Shown here in pieces: positions 35,735-45,158 of a stretch of DNA of 64,000 nucleotides. The stretch comes from Mesorhizobium sp. (GTDB lineage: Bacteria > Pseudomonadota > Alphaproteobacteria > Rhizobiales > Rhizobiaceae). The stretch lies in contig NZ_SUGA01000002.1 of assembly GCF_004963255.1 (NCBI RefSeq), forward strand, positions 204,770 through 268,769, written 5' to 3'. Position 1 is the first letter of the stretch. Each line of letters opens with the position of its first letter. The position numbers and the translations under genes are program-made. A model generated the notes under the pieces. The model ran no database searches and had not been told where the DNA came from. It was given only the letters and a program-made list of their open reading frames with translations.

Positions 35735-35836
35735 TAAAGCGCGTCGCAATCTTTCGGATTCGCTCCATGCGCTTTAGGTCTTTGGTTTTACGCATGTCTT
35801 TATCCCGAAACCGGTTCCCACTTTCGGGAGACATGC
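35735..35836. repeat. Tandem rhizobial palindromic elements between fliQ and flgD
   Basis: Two hairpins. TAAAGCGC (35735-35742) pairs with GCGCTTTA (35769-35776). GCATGTC (35792-35798) pairs with GACATGC (35830-35836) and encloses CCCGAAA (35804-35810) with TTTCGGG (35822-35828). The second core, AAACCGG...CCCACTTT, resembles the palindrome at 11032-11076. Such elements are dispersed in rhizobial genomes. Confidence 0.8.
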
Positions 35837-35837
35837 T

Positions 35838-36245
35838 CTAGCTGGCCGGCTTGATCGAGACGCCGGCGCCGACCGGGACCTTGGTGCCGTCCTGCAGCAC
35901 GGCGATCAGACCGTTGCTGGAGAGCGTCACCGAAGCCACCGTGCCGGTGGTCTTGCCGTCGGCCGAGGTGATCGAGCGGCCGATCAGCGCGTCGGCCTGC
36001 GAGAGCGCCGATGACTGCATGATCTGGTCGAGCTTGGTGTTGGTCTGTACCGACTGCTCGACCTGGGAGAAGGTGGCGAGCTGCGCGACGTATTGCGTGG
36101 AATCCATCGGCTTGGTCGGATCCTGGTTCTTCATCTCGGCGATCAGGAGCTTCAGGAACGACTGGTAGTCCACCGCAGTCTTCGAGGTCTGCTGGCTGGC
36201 CTGGTTGGCGCCAACCGGGATCGTTGTCGTCATGTCGACAGCCAT
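35838..36245 (-). CDS. flgD: Hook assembly protein FlgD
   Basis: A 135-residue hook cap scaffold. The family signature is DYQSFLKLLIAEMKNQDPTKPMDSTQYVAQLATFSQVEQ (residues ~26-64). The C-terminal part is short compared with enteric FlgD (~220 residues), as is usual in rhizobia. Its start is one base after the flbT stop. Confidence 0.95.
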   Translation of the reverse strand: MAVDMTTTIPVGANQASQQTSKTAVDYQSFLKLLIAEMKNQDPTKPMDSTQYVAQLATFSQVEQSVQTNTKLDQIMQSSALSQADALIGRSITSADGKTTGTVASVTLSSNGLIAVLQDGTKVPVGAGVSIKPAS

Positions 36246-36246
36246 C

Positions 36247-36684
36247 TTATGCTCCTACAGCCAGTGCGCGGGGCGCTTCGGGAATCTCGTCAGTGTCTTC
36301 GAGCGCCTTGCGCTCGAGCGGATAGAGCGCGCGGATCGCCTTCAGCGCCTCGTAGATCTCGTCCTCGCCGACCATGCGGTCGATCTGCTTCAGGCTGTTG
36401 CAGATGTCCTGGTTGTCGAAGCTCGCGATCAGCATCGGCAGCGAGCGGCGGAACATGTCCCGCGCTTCTGCGGCGCCCGCCGGGTTGATCAGCATGATCT
36501 GCACGATGAAATAAAGCTGCCTGAGCGGCGTTGAGGCCTGGTCGGCCTGGATGACATGGCTTTCGAGCAGGAACTGCACATCGTTCATCAGCTCGATGGT
36601 GACCTTGCGGTCGACGCGGATGACCGCGCCATTGATGTAGATCTTCTCGTTGGGCTTCAGCGAGATCTTCAGCGTGTTGGTCAT
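36247..36684 (-). CDS. flbT: Flagellin mRNA regulator FlbT
   Basis: A 145-residue FlbT protein (LKISLKPNEKIYINGAVI at the start). In Caulobacter FlbT binds the 5' leader of flagellin mRNA and controls its stability; a positive role is reported in some rhizobia and Brucella. The start overlaps the flaF stop by four bases (36681-36684). Likely targets are the two flagellin genes at 49038 and 50363. Confidence 0.95.
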   Translation of the reverse strand: MTNTLKISLKPNEKIYINGAVIRVDRKVTIELMNDVQFLLESHVIQADQASTPLRQLYFIVQIMLINPAGAAEARDMFRRSLPMLIASFDNQDICNSLKQIDRMVGEDEIYEALKAIRALYPLERKALEDTDEIPEAPRALAVGA

Positions 36685-37028
36685 TGGATGCCGTCTCGGA
36701 TGATCTGGGAGACCTCGATCAGTCCTTCGAAATTGTTGGTGCGGCCCTGGCGGATATCCTCTGTCTCGCGCAGCAGCCACAGACCGATGGAGATCAGGTT
36801 GGCGCGCAGCTCCTTGGGGAGCGCGTTGTCGCTGGAGCCGAGATCCTCGACGAAGGTGGTCCAGATGCGGTTGGTGAAATGCAGCGCCTCGACCGCCTCC
36901 ATGGAGTCGGTGCCGACTGCCGCCGCCGCCGCCAGCATGTCGATCGAGCGGGTGAGCAACTGCCGCTCCCGGTCCTTGGCGTCGGCGACGGAGTCGGTCT
37001 GGATGTCGGCGTAGGAGAATTGATACAT
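36681..37028 (-). CDS. flaF: Flagellar regulator FlaF
   Basis: A 115-residue FlaF protein (MYQFSYADIQTDSVADAKDRERQLL). FlaF is needed for flagellin synthesis or secretion in alphaproteobacteria and acts with FlbT. It lies 31 bases after flgL and is coupled to flbT. Confidence 0.95.
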   Translation of the reverse strand: MYQFSYADIQTDSVADAKDRERQLLTRSIDMLAAAAAVGTDSMEAVEALHFTNRIWTTFVEDLGSSDNALPKELRANLISIGLWLLRETEDIRQGRTNNFEGLIEVSQIIRDGIQ

Positions 37029-37059
37029 CGTCGGCGCTCTGGCGTTCCGGTTTACGTGT

Positions 37060-38109
37060 TCAAGTCAGATAGTTGAGCAGGCTGAGCTGCTGCAGACGCG
37101 CGGTCAAGGCAAAGGATGTCTCGATATGCTGTGTCAGGTCGGCCACGCGGGTCGCCGCTTCCGTGGGATCAACGCCTTCGAGATCAAGGATATGCTTCTC
37201 GAAGAGGTCGACCTGGGTCTTCATGCGGTCGCTGGCATCGGACACCCGTTGCTGGGCAATGCCTGTTTCGGCCCGTATCTGGGTGATGCCGCCGATCGCC
37301 TCGCCGACCAGCGCCTGGGCGCGGCTGACGACCGCGTTCTGCGCGGCCTCGCTGATGCTGCCCGTCATCAGGCTGCTGACCATGGCGGCGGCCATGGCGA
37401 GCTTGCGGATGCCTTGGTCGTTGGCGCTTATCGAGGTCTGGGTGGTCTCGTTGAGCGAAATGCGGCTGGTGATCTGCTCGTCGGTGGCGCTCGACCAGTT
37501 GGCCTGCCAGCCGGAGCCCAAGAATTGCGGCTCGACCTGCGTGGTGATGAAGTTATCCATCTGCGCGGCGGTGATGTTGGCCGCGGCCGGGTCGGTCTGG
37601 GCAAAGCCGAAATAGCTGGTGAAAGCGGCGTCGAACGCAGCCTTGGCCGGCGAGCCGGCGGCGTTGAAGTCGTCGATCGGCTTGACGTCGGTGTTGGTGC
37701 CGGCAAACAGATATTCGCCGTTGACGCTGGTGTTGACGATGCCGGTCATCTGCTGCAGCGCCGAGGCGCCGGCGGTCCGCAGGATGCTGGTCGAGGAGTC
37801 ACCCGACACGCCACTGGTCAGCGCCGACAGAAAGCTCTGCGCGCTGTTGGCGATCTGGCCGAGCGAATCCTGAGTCGATTTCAGGCGCGCGGTGACGAGC
37901 GCGTTGGAATCGACAATGCCGTTCAGCCGGTCGAGATCGCGCTGGAAGGTGACGGCCTGGGTGGTGCGGCTGCCGAGCGCCAGGCCGATATCGGCGACCG
38001 TGCCGGTCTGGGATTCCTTCGTCGCCTTGATGAGCTCCGCCTGCATCTTCGCCTGCTGGTAGCGCAGCGCGTTGGATATGGCAGCCGAGGAAACGCCTGT
38101 CGCTTTCAT
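37060..38109 (-). CDS. flgL: Hook-filament junction protein FlgL
   Basis: A 349-residue flagellin-like junction protein. The N-terminus (SSAAISNALRYQQAKMQAEL) and C-terminal helices (VDPTEAATRVADLTQHIETSFALTARLQQLSLLNYL in outline) frame a variable middle. Exported by the flagellar apparatus, probably with the FlgN-like chaperone. It begins three bases after flgK. Confidence 0.93.
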   Translation of the reverse strand: MKATGVSSAAISNALRYQQAKMQAELIKATKESQTGTVADIGLALGSRTTQAVTFQRDLDRLNGIVDSNALVTARLKSTQDSLGQIANSAQSFLSALTSGVSGDSSTSILRTAGASALQQMTGIVNTSVNGEYLFAGTNTDVKPIDDFNAAGSPAKAAFDAAFTSYFGFAQTDPAAANITAAQMDNFITTQVEPQFLGSGWQANWSSATDEQITSRISLNETTQTSISANDQGIRKLAMAAAMVSSLMTGSISEAAQNAVVSRAQALVGEAIGGITQIRAETGIAQQRVSDASDRMKTQVDLFEKHILDLEGVDPTEAATRVADLTQHIETSFALTARLQQLSLLNYLT

Positions 38110-38112
38110 GAA

Positions 38113-39567
38113 TTATCCCACCGCCGCCAACAGGGAATCCAGCATGTCGCCTACCGTCTTCATCATATGCGCCGATGCCTGATAGGTGTGCTCGAGGTCG
38201 AGAAGCAGGGACATTTCCTGATCGATATTGACCCCGGTGTCGTTCGACAGCGCCTCGGCCGAGCGTGCCGCCAGCGCCTGCTTGTTGTCTGCATTGGTCG
38301 AAGCCTGCTGGCGCACGCCTTCGAACCAGCCGATGGCGTTGGCCGCATAGTCGGAGACGCCGGAGCTGACGGCGATGCCGGTGGACGTATCGAAAGCCAT
38401 CGGCTGATCCAGCTTGTTGCCGTAACCGATTAGCAGGTCCGCATAGGATGCGCCGCCGCCGGTGTTGGCGACATAGGCCACGCCGTTGGCGCCGCCGTCG
38501 CGCAGCAGCGCGGGATTGCCGCCGGCGCTCGGATCAAAGGCGGCGTTGACGCTGATCGACCCGGCGAGGCCGTCGACCAGGGTGCCGGCGGGCGGAATTG
38601 CCGGCGCGCCGGACCATGTGAACAGGCCGGTCGCATTGGGCTGCGACGGCGCGGTCTCGGCAAATGCCGTGATCAGGCCGCGCGCGATTTCGTCGAGCTG
38701 GCTCTGCATGGTCGAGGCGACGCCGTCGCGCAGCTTCAACAGGCCCGCCAGCTTGCCGTCGGCGGTGGTGTTGTCGCCGGTGCCCGCGGAAACCGGCACG
38801 TTGTCGATATAGATCGTGTTGCCGGGCGTACCTGCCGAATAGCCAGATGATGGCGTGAAGGTCACCGAACGCGGCACGGTCTCGAACAGCGTCGTGCCGT
38901 CCTTGGTGGTGATGACCATGTCGTTGTCGCCGCGCGTGAAGGTCGAGACCGGGACATATTCCGATATCTTCTTCAAAAGCGCGTCGCGCTGGTCGAGCGC
39001 GTCGGATACGTCCGTGCCCGAGCGTGTGCCCGAGATGACGGCCCTGTTGGCGTCCTGGAACTGGCTGAGCAGCGAGTTGAGATCGTTGACGGCGGTGGCG
39101 AGCTGGCTGTCCGCCTGGGTGCGGAAATCCTGGATCGCCTTGGTGCCGCTGTTCAGCGAATTCACCACCTGCTTGGCGGCGTCGACGACGCTGGTGCCAA
39201 GGTTCTGGTTCGACGGTGTGGTGGCGTAGAGTTGGAGGGCTTTCTGCAGGTTGGCGATCGCCGTCGAGGGCGATGACGCGTTGTCGACCCCGTTGACCGA
39301 CAGATCGAGCTGATCCATGCCGTCGTAAAGCGCGCTCTGGCCGCTCCATGCCGACAGCGCCTGGAGGTTCTGCCGAAACAGCAGATCATTGGCGGTACGC
39401 TGGATTTCCACCATTCTGGCGCCGGGCGCCGTGCTGGTCACCACTGCGATGCGGCGGGTATAGTCCGGGTTCGAGGCATCGGCCACATTGCGCGATACGA
39501 CGCTGGTCTGCTTGGAGGTGGCCAGAAGCGCCGACTGGGCAATGCTTAGTGCGGAGGAAAGCGACAT
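38113..39567 (-). CDS. flgK: Hook-associated protein FlgK
   Basis: A 484-residue junction protein. The start SLSSALSIAQSALLATSKQTSVVSRNVA has the rod/hook N-terminal pattern, and the C-terminus (GVNIDQEMSLLLDLEHTYQASAHMMKTVGDML in outline) is the D0 helix. It joins hook to filament together with FlgL. It follows flgE by 29 bases. Confidence 0.95.
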   Translation of the reverse strand: MSLSSALSIAQSALLATSKQTSVVSRNVADASNPDYTRRIAVVTSTAPGARMVEIQRTANDLLFRQNLQALSAWSGQSALYDGMDQLDLSVNGVDNASSPSTAIANLQKALQLYATTPSNQNLGTSVVDAAKQVVNSLNSGTKAIQDFRTQADSQLATAVNDLNSLLSQFQDANRAVISGTRSGTDVSDALDQRDALLKKISEYVPVSTFTRGDNDMVITTKDGTTLFETVPRSVTFTPSSGYSAGTPGNTIYIDNVPVSAGTGDNTTADGKLAGLLKLRDGVASTMQSQLDEIARGLITAFAETAPSQPNATGLFTWSGAPAIPPAGTLVDGLAGSISVNAAFDPSAGGNPALLRDGGANGVAYVANTGGGASYADLLIGYGNKLDQPMAFDTSTGIAVSSGVSDYAANAIGWFEGVRQQASTNADNKQALAARSAEALSNDTGVNIDQEMSLLLDLEHTYQASAHMMKTVGDMLDSLLAAVG

Positions 39568-39596
39568 GCTGATCTTTCACGGGCGGCGCCCGTCGG

Positions 39597-40853
39597 TTAT
39601 CTCTTCAGGTTGACGAGGACGTCCATCAGGTCCGAACCGGTCTGGAAGACCTTGGAATTGGCGGTGTAGCTGCGCTGCGCCGCGATCATGTTGGTCAATT
39701 CCTCGGCGATGTCGACGTTGGAATTTTCAAGCGCCCCGGAGACGATCGAGCCGAGCTTGCCCTCGTTGGCAAAGCCGATATGGACCGCGCCGGAATCGGT
39801 GCTCTGCACATAGACGTTGCCGGGCATGGCGGTGAGGTTGTCGGGGCTCTGAACATCGGCCAGCGGGATCTTGTAAAGCGCCTTGGTCGAGCCGTCCGCG
39901 AACTGCGCGTAGATGACGCCGTCCTGGCCGATCTGCACCTTCTGGATAGAGCTCGGCGCGTTGCCGTTGACCTTGGCGTCGGCGACGGTGAAGCCGGTGC
40001 CGAGCTGGGTCAGCTTGGAGAGATCGAGGTTGAGGGTCTGGCCGCCCGGAACGGTGAAGGAAACGCCCGTGGTCGCGCCGGTGAGCTTGCCAGTGGTGGT
40101 GTCGAAGGTGAGATTGGCCGATCCCAGCGCGCCGCCGGTATACGGGAACGAGGTGCCCGGGGTCGCCTTCGACTGGTCGAAGACCGCGACCTGCCAGGTG
40201 CCGGCGCCGGTGTTGGTGAAATAGACGTCGAGCAGCTTCTTGTTGCCGAGATTGTCGTAGGCGACCAGCGAGGTTTTCGATGTGTACTGGGCGGTCGCGC
40301 TGTTGGTGGAGGGCAGACTGCCGGCCGCGACCGGAGTGGCGCCCGCCGGCAGGTTGCCGCTGAAGATGCCGTCGGTGCTTGGCGTCGCCGTCATTTCCTG
40401 GTCGGAAATCTGCACCGGCACCAGGCCCTCGAAACCGTTGGCGGTCGCCGCCGGATCGCCATTGGCGTAGTCATAGGCCATCAATTGGTAGCCTGCGGCA
40501 TTGACCAGCCGGCCTTGCGCGTCCGGGACGAAGGAGCCGGCGCGGGTGAGGTAGGGCGTGCCACCGGCATCCTGGACGATGAAGAAGCCATCGCCATTGA
40601 CGGCAAGATCCGACACCGAAGTGGTGTAGGTCATGACGCCCTGCGTGCTGACGGCCGAGCGGATCGTCGTCGTCACGCCGCCGGAATTATAGGCACCGCC
40701 GGTGCCGGGCATGATCAGTGACGAGAACTCGGCCGAAGAGCGCTTGTAGCCGGTGGTGTCGGAGTTTGCGATGTTGTCGGCCACCGTGGACAAGCGGTTG
40801 GCCTGCGCGTTCATACCGGAAACGCCGGTCCGCATCATTCCGTAGAGGCTCAT
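39597..40853 (-). CDS. flgE: Flagellar hook protein FlgE
   Basis: A 418-residue hook protein. MSLYGMMRTGVSGMNAQANRL and NIANSDTTGYKRSSAEF form the rod/hook N-terminal motif; the C-terminal NSNVDIAEELTNMIAAQRSY is the closing helix. It heads the flgE-flgK-flgL-flaF-flbT-flgD-fliQ run. A copy of the shared promoter-like element lies 39 bases upstream. Confidence 0.97.
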   Translation of the reverse strand: MSLYGMMRTGVSGMNAQANRLSTVADNIANSDTTGYKRSSAEFSSLIMPGTGGAYNSGGVTTTIRSAVSTQGVMTYTTSVSDLAVNGDGFFIVQDAGGTPYLTRAGSFVPDAQGRLVNAAGYQLMAYDYANGDPAATANGFEGLVPVQISDQEMTATPSTDGIFSGNLPAGATPVAAGSLPSTNSATAQYTSKTSLVAYDNLGNKKLLDVYFTNTGAGTWQVAVFDQSKATPGTSFPYTGGALGSANLTFDTTTGKLTGATTGVSFTVPGGQTLNLDLSKLTQLGTGFTVADAKVNGNAPSSIQKVQIGQDGVIYAQFADGSTKALYKIPLADVQSPDNLTAMPGNVYVQSTDSGAVHIGFANEGKLGSIVSGALENSNVDIAEELTNMIAAQRSYTANSKVFQTGSDLMDVLVNLKR

Positions 40854-40892
40854 CGATGGATCTCCGCAGTGCCTGGGTAGGAGGCCACAAAA

Positions 40893-40912
40893 CTATGCCT
40901 CGTGTCTTGCGC
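40893..40912 (-). promoter_or_regulatory. Shared flagellar promoter-like element before flgE
   Basis: On the minus strand GCGCAAG, nine bases, then ATAG. It lies 39 bases from the flgE start, between rem and flgE. CTC precedes GCGCAAG. The downstream flank TAGTTTTGTG resembles that of the flgB copy. Confidence 0.55.
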
Positions 40913-40944
40913 GAGGCTGGCGCGGGATGTGCCTTGGACGGCCA

Positions 40945-41613
40945 TCAAAACACCAGCCGGTAGCCGAGGAACCGCTTGGAATCGATCGGGTCGTGGCCGA
41001 GCTTCTCACGCAGCTTCTTGCGCAGCTTCGAGATGTGGCTCTCCACCACGTTCTCCTCGACCTCCTCGTCGAAGATGCCGTAGATGGCGTTGAAGACCTG
41101 CGTCTTGGTCACGCGCCGGCCGCGGTTGCTGGCCAGATATTCCAGGATGCGCCGCTCGCGCCGCGGCAACGGCAGCGGCTCGCCGTCGATCTCCGGATCG
41201 CGGCCATCCATGAAGATGCGCATCGAGCCGACTTCGGTGTAGGCGGCCTCTTCGGAGCCGCGGCGGCGAATGGCGGTGATGCGGGCGAGAATCTCGCGGA
41301 TATGGACAGGCTTGCGGACGACATCGTCAACGCCGCTTTCGAACAGGCGCAGCGTATGTTCGAGCGAGTGATGTTCGCTGAGCGCGATCACCGGTGCGCC
41401 GGTCCGGTCGCGGATCTGGCGCGGCGATACCGCGCCCTCGCGGCAGTCGCCGATGAGAAAGGCCCTGACGGATCTGAGATCGGTGTCGGCGGCGGAACTC
41501 ACCCATTCGCCGAATTCGCCCGGCGCGAAACCGGCCGTGGCCACGCCCTCGCGATCGAAAAGTGAAGAGTAGCCCTCTGTCACGAGCTCTCGCTCGTCAA
41601 CGATCACGATCAT
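40945..41613 (-). CDS. rem: Flagellar transcriptional activator Rem
   Basis: A 222-residue OmpR-type regulator. The N-terminal receiver-like domain lacks a clear phospho-acceptor Asp pair, and the C-terminal winged helix ends [20 protein letters not shown] ... [13 protein letters not shown]. In Sinorhizobium Rem activates class IIB/III motility genes. It sits directly upstream of flgE, in the usual rhizobial place. Its 221-bp upstream gap is AT-rich and lacks the shared element. Confidence 0.92.
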   Translation of the reverse strand: MIVIVDERELVTEGYSSLFDREGVATAGFAPGEFGEWVSSAADTDLRSVRAFLIGDCREGAVSPRQIRDRTGAPVIALSEHHSLEHTLRLFESGVDDVVRKPVHIREILARITAIRRRGSEEAAYTEVGSMRIFMDGRDPEIDGEPLPLPRRERRILEYLASNRGRRVTKTQVFNAIYGIFDEEVEENVVESHISKLRKKLREKLGHDPIDSKRFLGYRLVF

Positions 41614-41834
41614 CGGCCCGCCCTCCGAATCAATTCATTTGCCCCGTGCGGAAAGGGGTACCCGGCTCGACGAATCCTGAAAAACCATCATTTCTTGTAG
41701 CTATTTTCTTGGGAGTTTTTTTGGGAGCCGTAATAAAAGCGATCGTGCAGGTGTATTCGCGCCAGCTGTTGGCGGATGAATATTGGCGCTGGCGGACAGG
41801 CCGGCGACAGCCATCGGCATTCAGAAGAAAGCAA

Positions 41835-42425
41835 CTATTGATTGCAAAATGTGCTGGCATTCGGCGTCCATTTGCCGAAGCCGGTGGCGACCATGTTGGC
41901 GATGACCCGGCAGACATAGACCTTCTGCGCCGGGTCGTTGTCAGGGCCGGCATGGTAGCGGGCAACGGCCATCGACCAGGTCATGTGCCGGGCGTGCAGG
42001 GCGGCCAGGAAGCGTGCGGCATAGTCGACGTTCTGATGCGGGTCGAGCATGTCCTCGACGCTGCGGAAATGGTCGCCGTGATAGTGCTGGTTGATCTGCA
42101 TGCAGCCGAGGTCGATCAAGGTCTTGCCTTCGCGGCGGGCATTCTCGAAGGTGGCGAGAGCTTCATCGCGGCTGCGCGGGAACACAGCTTTTCCCTCTAT
42201 ATTCAAGGCATTAGGCTGAAGGCTGCCTTTCTTTCCGGTCTCTGTCAGGCCGACCGCATAGAGAATGCCGGCCGGCACGCCGTAGCGATCCGCGGCGCGC
42301 AGGATCTCCGGCTCGCAGGGATTTGTGGCGGCGTTGGCAGCGCCTGCCGCCAAGCTAGATATACATATCGTCGCCAGCGCGCTCGCGAAGAGGCGAAGCC
42401 GGGCGGGCAAATTCCTGTGCGCCAT
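41835..42425 (-). CDS. Lytic transglycosylase of the flagellar cluster (SltF-like)
   Basis: A 196-residue secreted enzyme. A signal sequence (LRLFASALATICISSLAAGAANA) precedes an Slt domain with the catalytic Glu in GLTETGKKGSLQPNALN and the GCMQINQHYHG and VARYHAGPDND motifs. It cuts peptidoglycan, probably to let the rod through, since FlgJ here lacks a muramidase domain. GGAAGGA upstream sets the start, which overlaps the fliK end by 71 bases. Confidence 0.88.
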   Translation of the reverse strand: MAHRNLPARLRLFASALATICISSLAAGAANAATNPCEPEILRAADRYGVPAGILYAVGLTETGKKGSLQPNALNIEGKAVFPRSRDEALATFENARREGKTLIDLGCMQINQHYHGDHFRSVEDMLDPHQNVDYAARFLAALHARHMTWSMAVARYHAGPDNDPAQKVYVCRVIANMVATGFGKWTPNASTFCNQ

Positions 42426-43713
42426 TGCTGTCGTTCCTTCCCGGTTGCCGCCCGCCGCCCGCGCCGTTGCCACCCGAGTTCCCGGGCTGGAACGAAGGCT
42501 GGTCGCGGCCTGTCGACATCGGCATGGCGCTATTGGCGTCGGCGCGGCTCGCCGGATGCGCTGCTATCGAAGGTTGCAGGATGGTGACCTTGTCGACGTC
42601 GAAGCCGAGGCTGCGCATCGACTTGACGATGGCATCGCTGTCGGTGGTGAGACGGCGATATGCCTCGTGCGTCTCGGGCTTCATCTCAATCGAAAGTTGC
42701 TCGCCCGATAGCCGCAGGCTGGCGGTGACCGCCCCGAGCTCCGCAGGGTGGAGCTCGATCTTGAGCACGTGTGTCGGAACGGCAACAGAATTGGTCGTCT
42801 GGGAGCCTGCCGAGGCGCTTGCGAAAGCCTGCTGAACGCCGTTGTCGGAGGCAAGCGCCTCAACCAGCGCCGACGCCGTCTGGCCGAACGGGTTTTGCGC
42901 CGGTGCCGGGAAGCTCTGCTGGCTGACGACTTCCATGCGTGTGGCGGAAGAAGACGGCTTGACCGGTGTCTGCGGCGCGGCCGGTTGCGATTGTTGCGAG
43001 GCCTTGGATGCGGAAGCCGGTCGCCAGCCCTGCGGCGGCACGGGGCTATCGGCCTGCGGCTCATTCCCTTGCATCGGCAAGATTCCGGTTTCGCCGCGGC
43101 CGGGCATGTCGAGAGCCATGTCCGCCGTCACCGGCTTCTGCCCGAAGTCGGGCCCGGAAGCTTCAGCGGCCGTCGAACGGGCGGATCGCGACTGCGGCTC
43201 GGCGGAACTGCCGACCGGCGCGCGCTTGCCAATGCGCAGTTGCAACTTTAGTGCATCGTGCTCGTCGGCGCCTTCTCCGCCGGCAGCCGAATCCTTCCCG
43301 CCCGCGCCCGACGATTGCGCGAAGTGCTTCATGTCGCTCAACGCCATCAGCAACGGCAAGCGATCCTGCAGCGGTGCGGAATCGCTGGCTTGCGCCGTGG
43401 CATCTTTGCCGGTCGTCGGCTTCGCTTCATCGGCCCGGGCGGCGGTGGTCCTCGTGGACTTTCCCGCGGCTTTCTGCGAGCCGGTTTTCCCTTGCGGATC
43501 CTGGTCCGGCTCCTGCTTGCCGTTGGCGGCCGCCGAGCGCTTCGCCAGATGAGCGCCCGGCAATGTGGTCGCGTGCTTGTCCTGCGGCCGATCGGGCTTT
43601 TCGGTCCCGTGCATAATCTCGCCGAAACTCTGATCCTCGTCCTTGCGGCCGGCGGCGTGCTGCCGGGGCTGGGTCGAAGCAAAGCCCGGCAGGGTCTGGT
43701 TGACGCTGGTCAT
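42355..43713 (-). CDS. fliK: Flagellar hook-length control protein FliK (MotD)
   Basis: A 452-residue protein. The N-terminal ~300 residues are low-complexity and charged; the C-terminal domain (LKIELHPAELGAVTASLRLSG ... DAIVKSMRSLGFDV) is the FliK switch domain. The rhizobial gene was first named motD and lies after motC as here. Its start overlaps the motC stop by four bases. Confidence 0.92.
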   Translation of the reverse strand: MTSVNQTLPGFASTQPRQHAAGRKDEDQSFGEIMHGTEKPDRPQDKHATTLPGAHLAKRSAAANGKQEPDQDPQGKTGSQKAAGKSTRTTAARADEAKPTTGKDATAQASDSAPLQDRLPLLMALSDMKHFAQSSGAGGKDSAAGGEGADEHDALKLQLRIGKRAPVGSSAEPQSRSARSTAAEASGPDFGQKPVTADMALDMPGRGETGILPMQGNEPQADSPVPPQGWRPASASKASQQSQPAAPQTPVKPSSSATRMEVVSQQSFPAPAQNPFGQTASALVEALASDNGVQQAFASASAGSQTTNSVAVPTHVLKIELHPAELGAVTASLRLSGEQLSIEMKPETHEAYRRLTTDSDAIVKSMRSLGFDVDKVTILQPSIAAHPASRADANSAMPMSTGRDQPSFQPGNSGGNGAGGGRQPGRNDSNGAQEFARPASPLRERAGDDMYI

Positions 43714-45158
43714 TTGGGGGCTGCTCCAAGGAGTTGGTCGATCTGGTCGAGCTGCCGGCGCGTGCTGGCCACTGCGGCGTCGATGGGGTCTTGCGCCTTC
43801 GAGGCCGTCGGCGCGGAGGCCTGGACCACCGGCGCGGCGTCAGCTTGCATGGGAGCGGCGGCCGGCGTTTCATCCGCTGTTCGCGCCACTGGCCGGGCAG
43901 AAGGCGGCGAAGCCGCGGGTGGAGTGTCCTTCACCGGATCGCCCGACGCGACCGGCGGATCGCTTGCCGCGACCGGCGGATCGCTTGGCGCGGCCGCTGG
44001 CTGATCGGGCATCGCTCCTTCCACTGGAGGCAGATCCGCATTGGCCGGATCGGCCGCGGCCTTCGCCTCATTTCCCTTCGCTGCGGCCGGCGCGGCTTCC
44101 GCCTTGGCGGGCGCCTTTACCGGCGCCACCACTTCGCCCGCCACGGCCTGCGCGGCGTCAAGCAGGTCACGGTCGTTTTGCGAGAGCTTGCCGCGGTCGA
44201 TCTTGCCGAGCTTGACACGCACTTCATCGACGCTGGCCGATGTCATGGTGGAAAGGCTGGAATAGAGTTGGCTGCGCGGGTCGTCCTGGCTGCCGCCGCC
44301 GTCGCGGCCCAGTTCCGCCTTGGCCGCGGCAAAGGCCGAGAGCTCCGTCATCCCGTCGATCGCGGCGTGGCGCGCGATGCGCAGGTAGATCACCTTCTCG
44401 CGCTCGGGATCCATCATCGAGGTGATGTCGGCGATCTTGTCCTGGCTGATCGCCATATGCAGCGTGATGACACCGGAGACAAAGGCATCGGCGAACTGGC
44501 TGGCGTAGGGCGAGTAGAGATAGGACGCGACATATTGGGTCGACGCCAGCGCGAAACGGGCGGCGTCGCCTTGTGCGGCCGCGATGCCCACGGACCGGCG
44601 AAGCGCCGCCTCTTCGACCAACGTGCCGGGGCTGAGCAGGCGTGCCGCGTCCAGCAGGGCGAGCGCCTGGGCAGGGTCATCGGCCGCAAGCAGTGAACCC
44701 TTGACCAGCGCCAGAAAGGCGCCGATGTCCGGAGGCACGCTCATCGGATCGATCGGCTTCAGCATTTCGATCGCATTGGCCGGCCGCCCATTCAGATAGG
44801 CGACGACGCCCTTGGCGATGGCGAGGCTTTGCGGGTCGGTCATCGCGCGCGAAGCCGCCGCCGCGACCGTCACCGGATTGCCGCCGCTCATGCCGTAGAC
44901 CAGCAAGGCGCGGAAATTCTTCGGCTCCTTGAAGTCCTCGGCATTGGCATCGCGCATCCTGGCATCGATCATTTCGAGGAGCTTCGCCTGCATCGGCAGC
45001 GCGGCATGATCACCCCCGGCAATGCGGTCCTGGATCAGCTGCAGCGAACGCACCAGCTGATAAGGCTGCAGCGCGTCCTGCGCTGAGGCCGCCGGTGGCG
45101 ACCCCGCCGCAATCAATAGCAGCGCGATCGCGCCGCCGATGGCGCTCCTGCCCTTCAT
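43710..45158 (-). CDS. motC: Periplasmic motility protein MotC
   Basis: A 482-residue exported protein. A signal sequence (AIGGAIALLLIAAGSPPAASA) is followed by a helical domain (LQPYQLVRSLQLIQDRIAGGD) and an Ala/Pro-rich tail. In Sinorhizobium MotC is a periplasmic partner of the MotB stator. Its start overlaps the motB stop by four bases. Confidence 0.9.
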   Translation of the reverse strand: MKGRSAIGGAIALLLIAAGSPPAASAQDALQPYQLVRSLQLIQDRIAGGDHAALPMQAKLLEMIDARMRDANAEDFKEPKNFRALLVYGMSGGNPVTVAAAASRAMTDPQSLAIAKGVVAYLNGRPANAIEMLKPIDPMSVPPDIGAFLALVKGSLLAADDPAQALALLDAARLLSPGTLVEEAALRRSVGIAAAQGDAARFALASTQYVASYLYSPYASQFADAFVSGVITLHMAISQDKIADITSMMDPEREKVIYLRIARHAAIDGMTELSAFAAAKAELGRDGGGSQDDPRSQLYSSLSTMTSASVDEVRVKLGKIDRGKLSQNDRDLLDAAQAVAGEVVAPVKAPAKAEAAPAAAKGNEAKAAADPANADLPPVEGAMPDQPAAAPSDPPVAASDPPVASGDPVKDTPPAASPPSARPVARTADETPAAAPMQADAAPVVQASAPTASKAQDPIDAAVASTRRQLDQIDQLLGAAPK

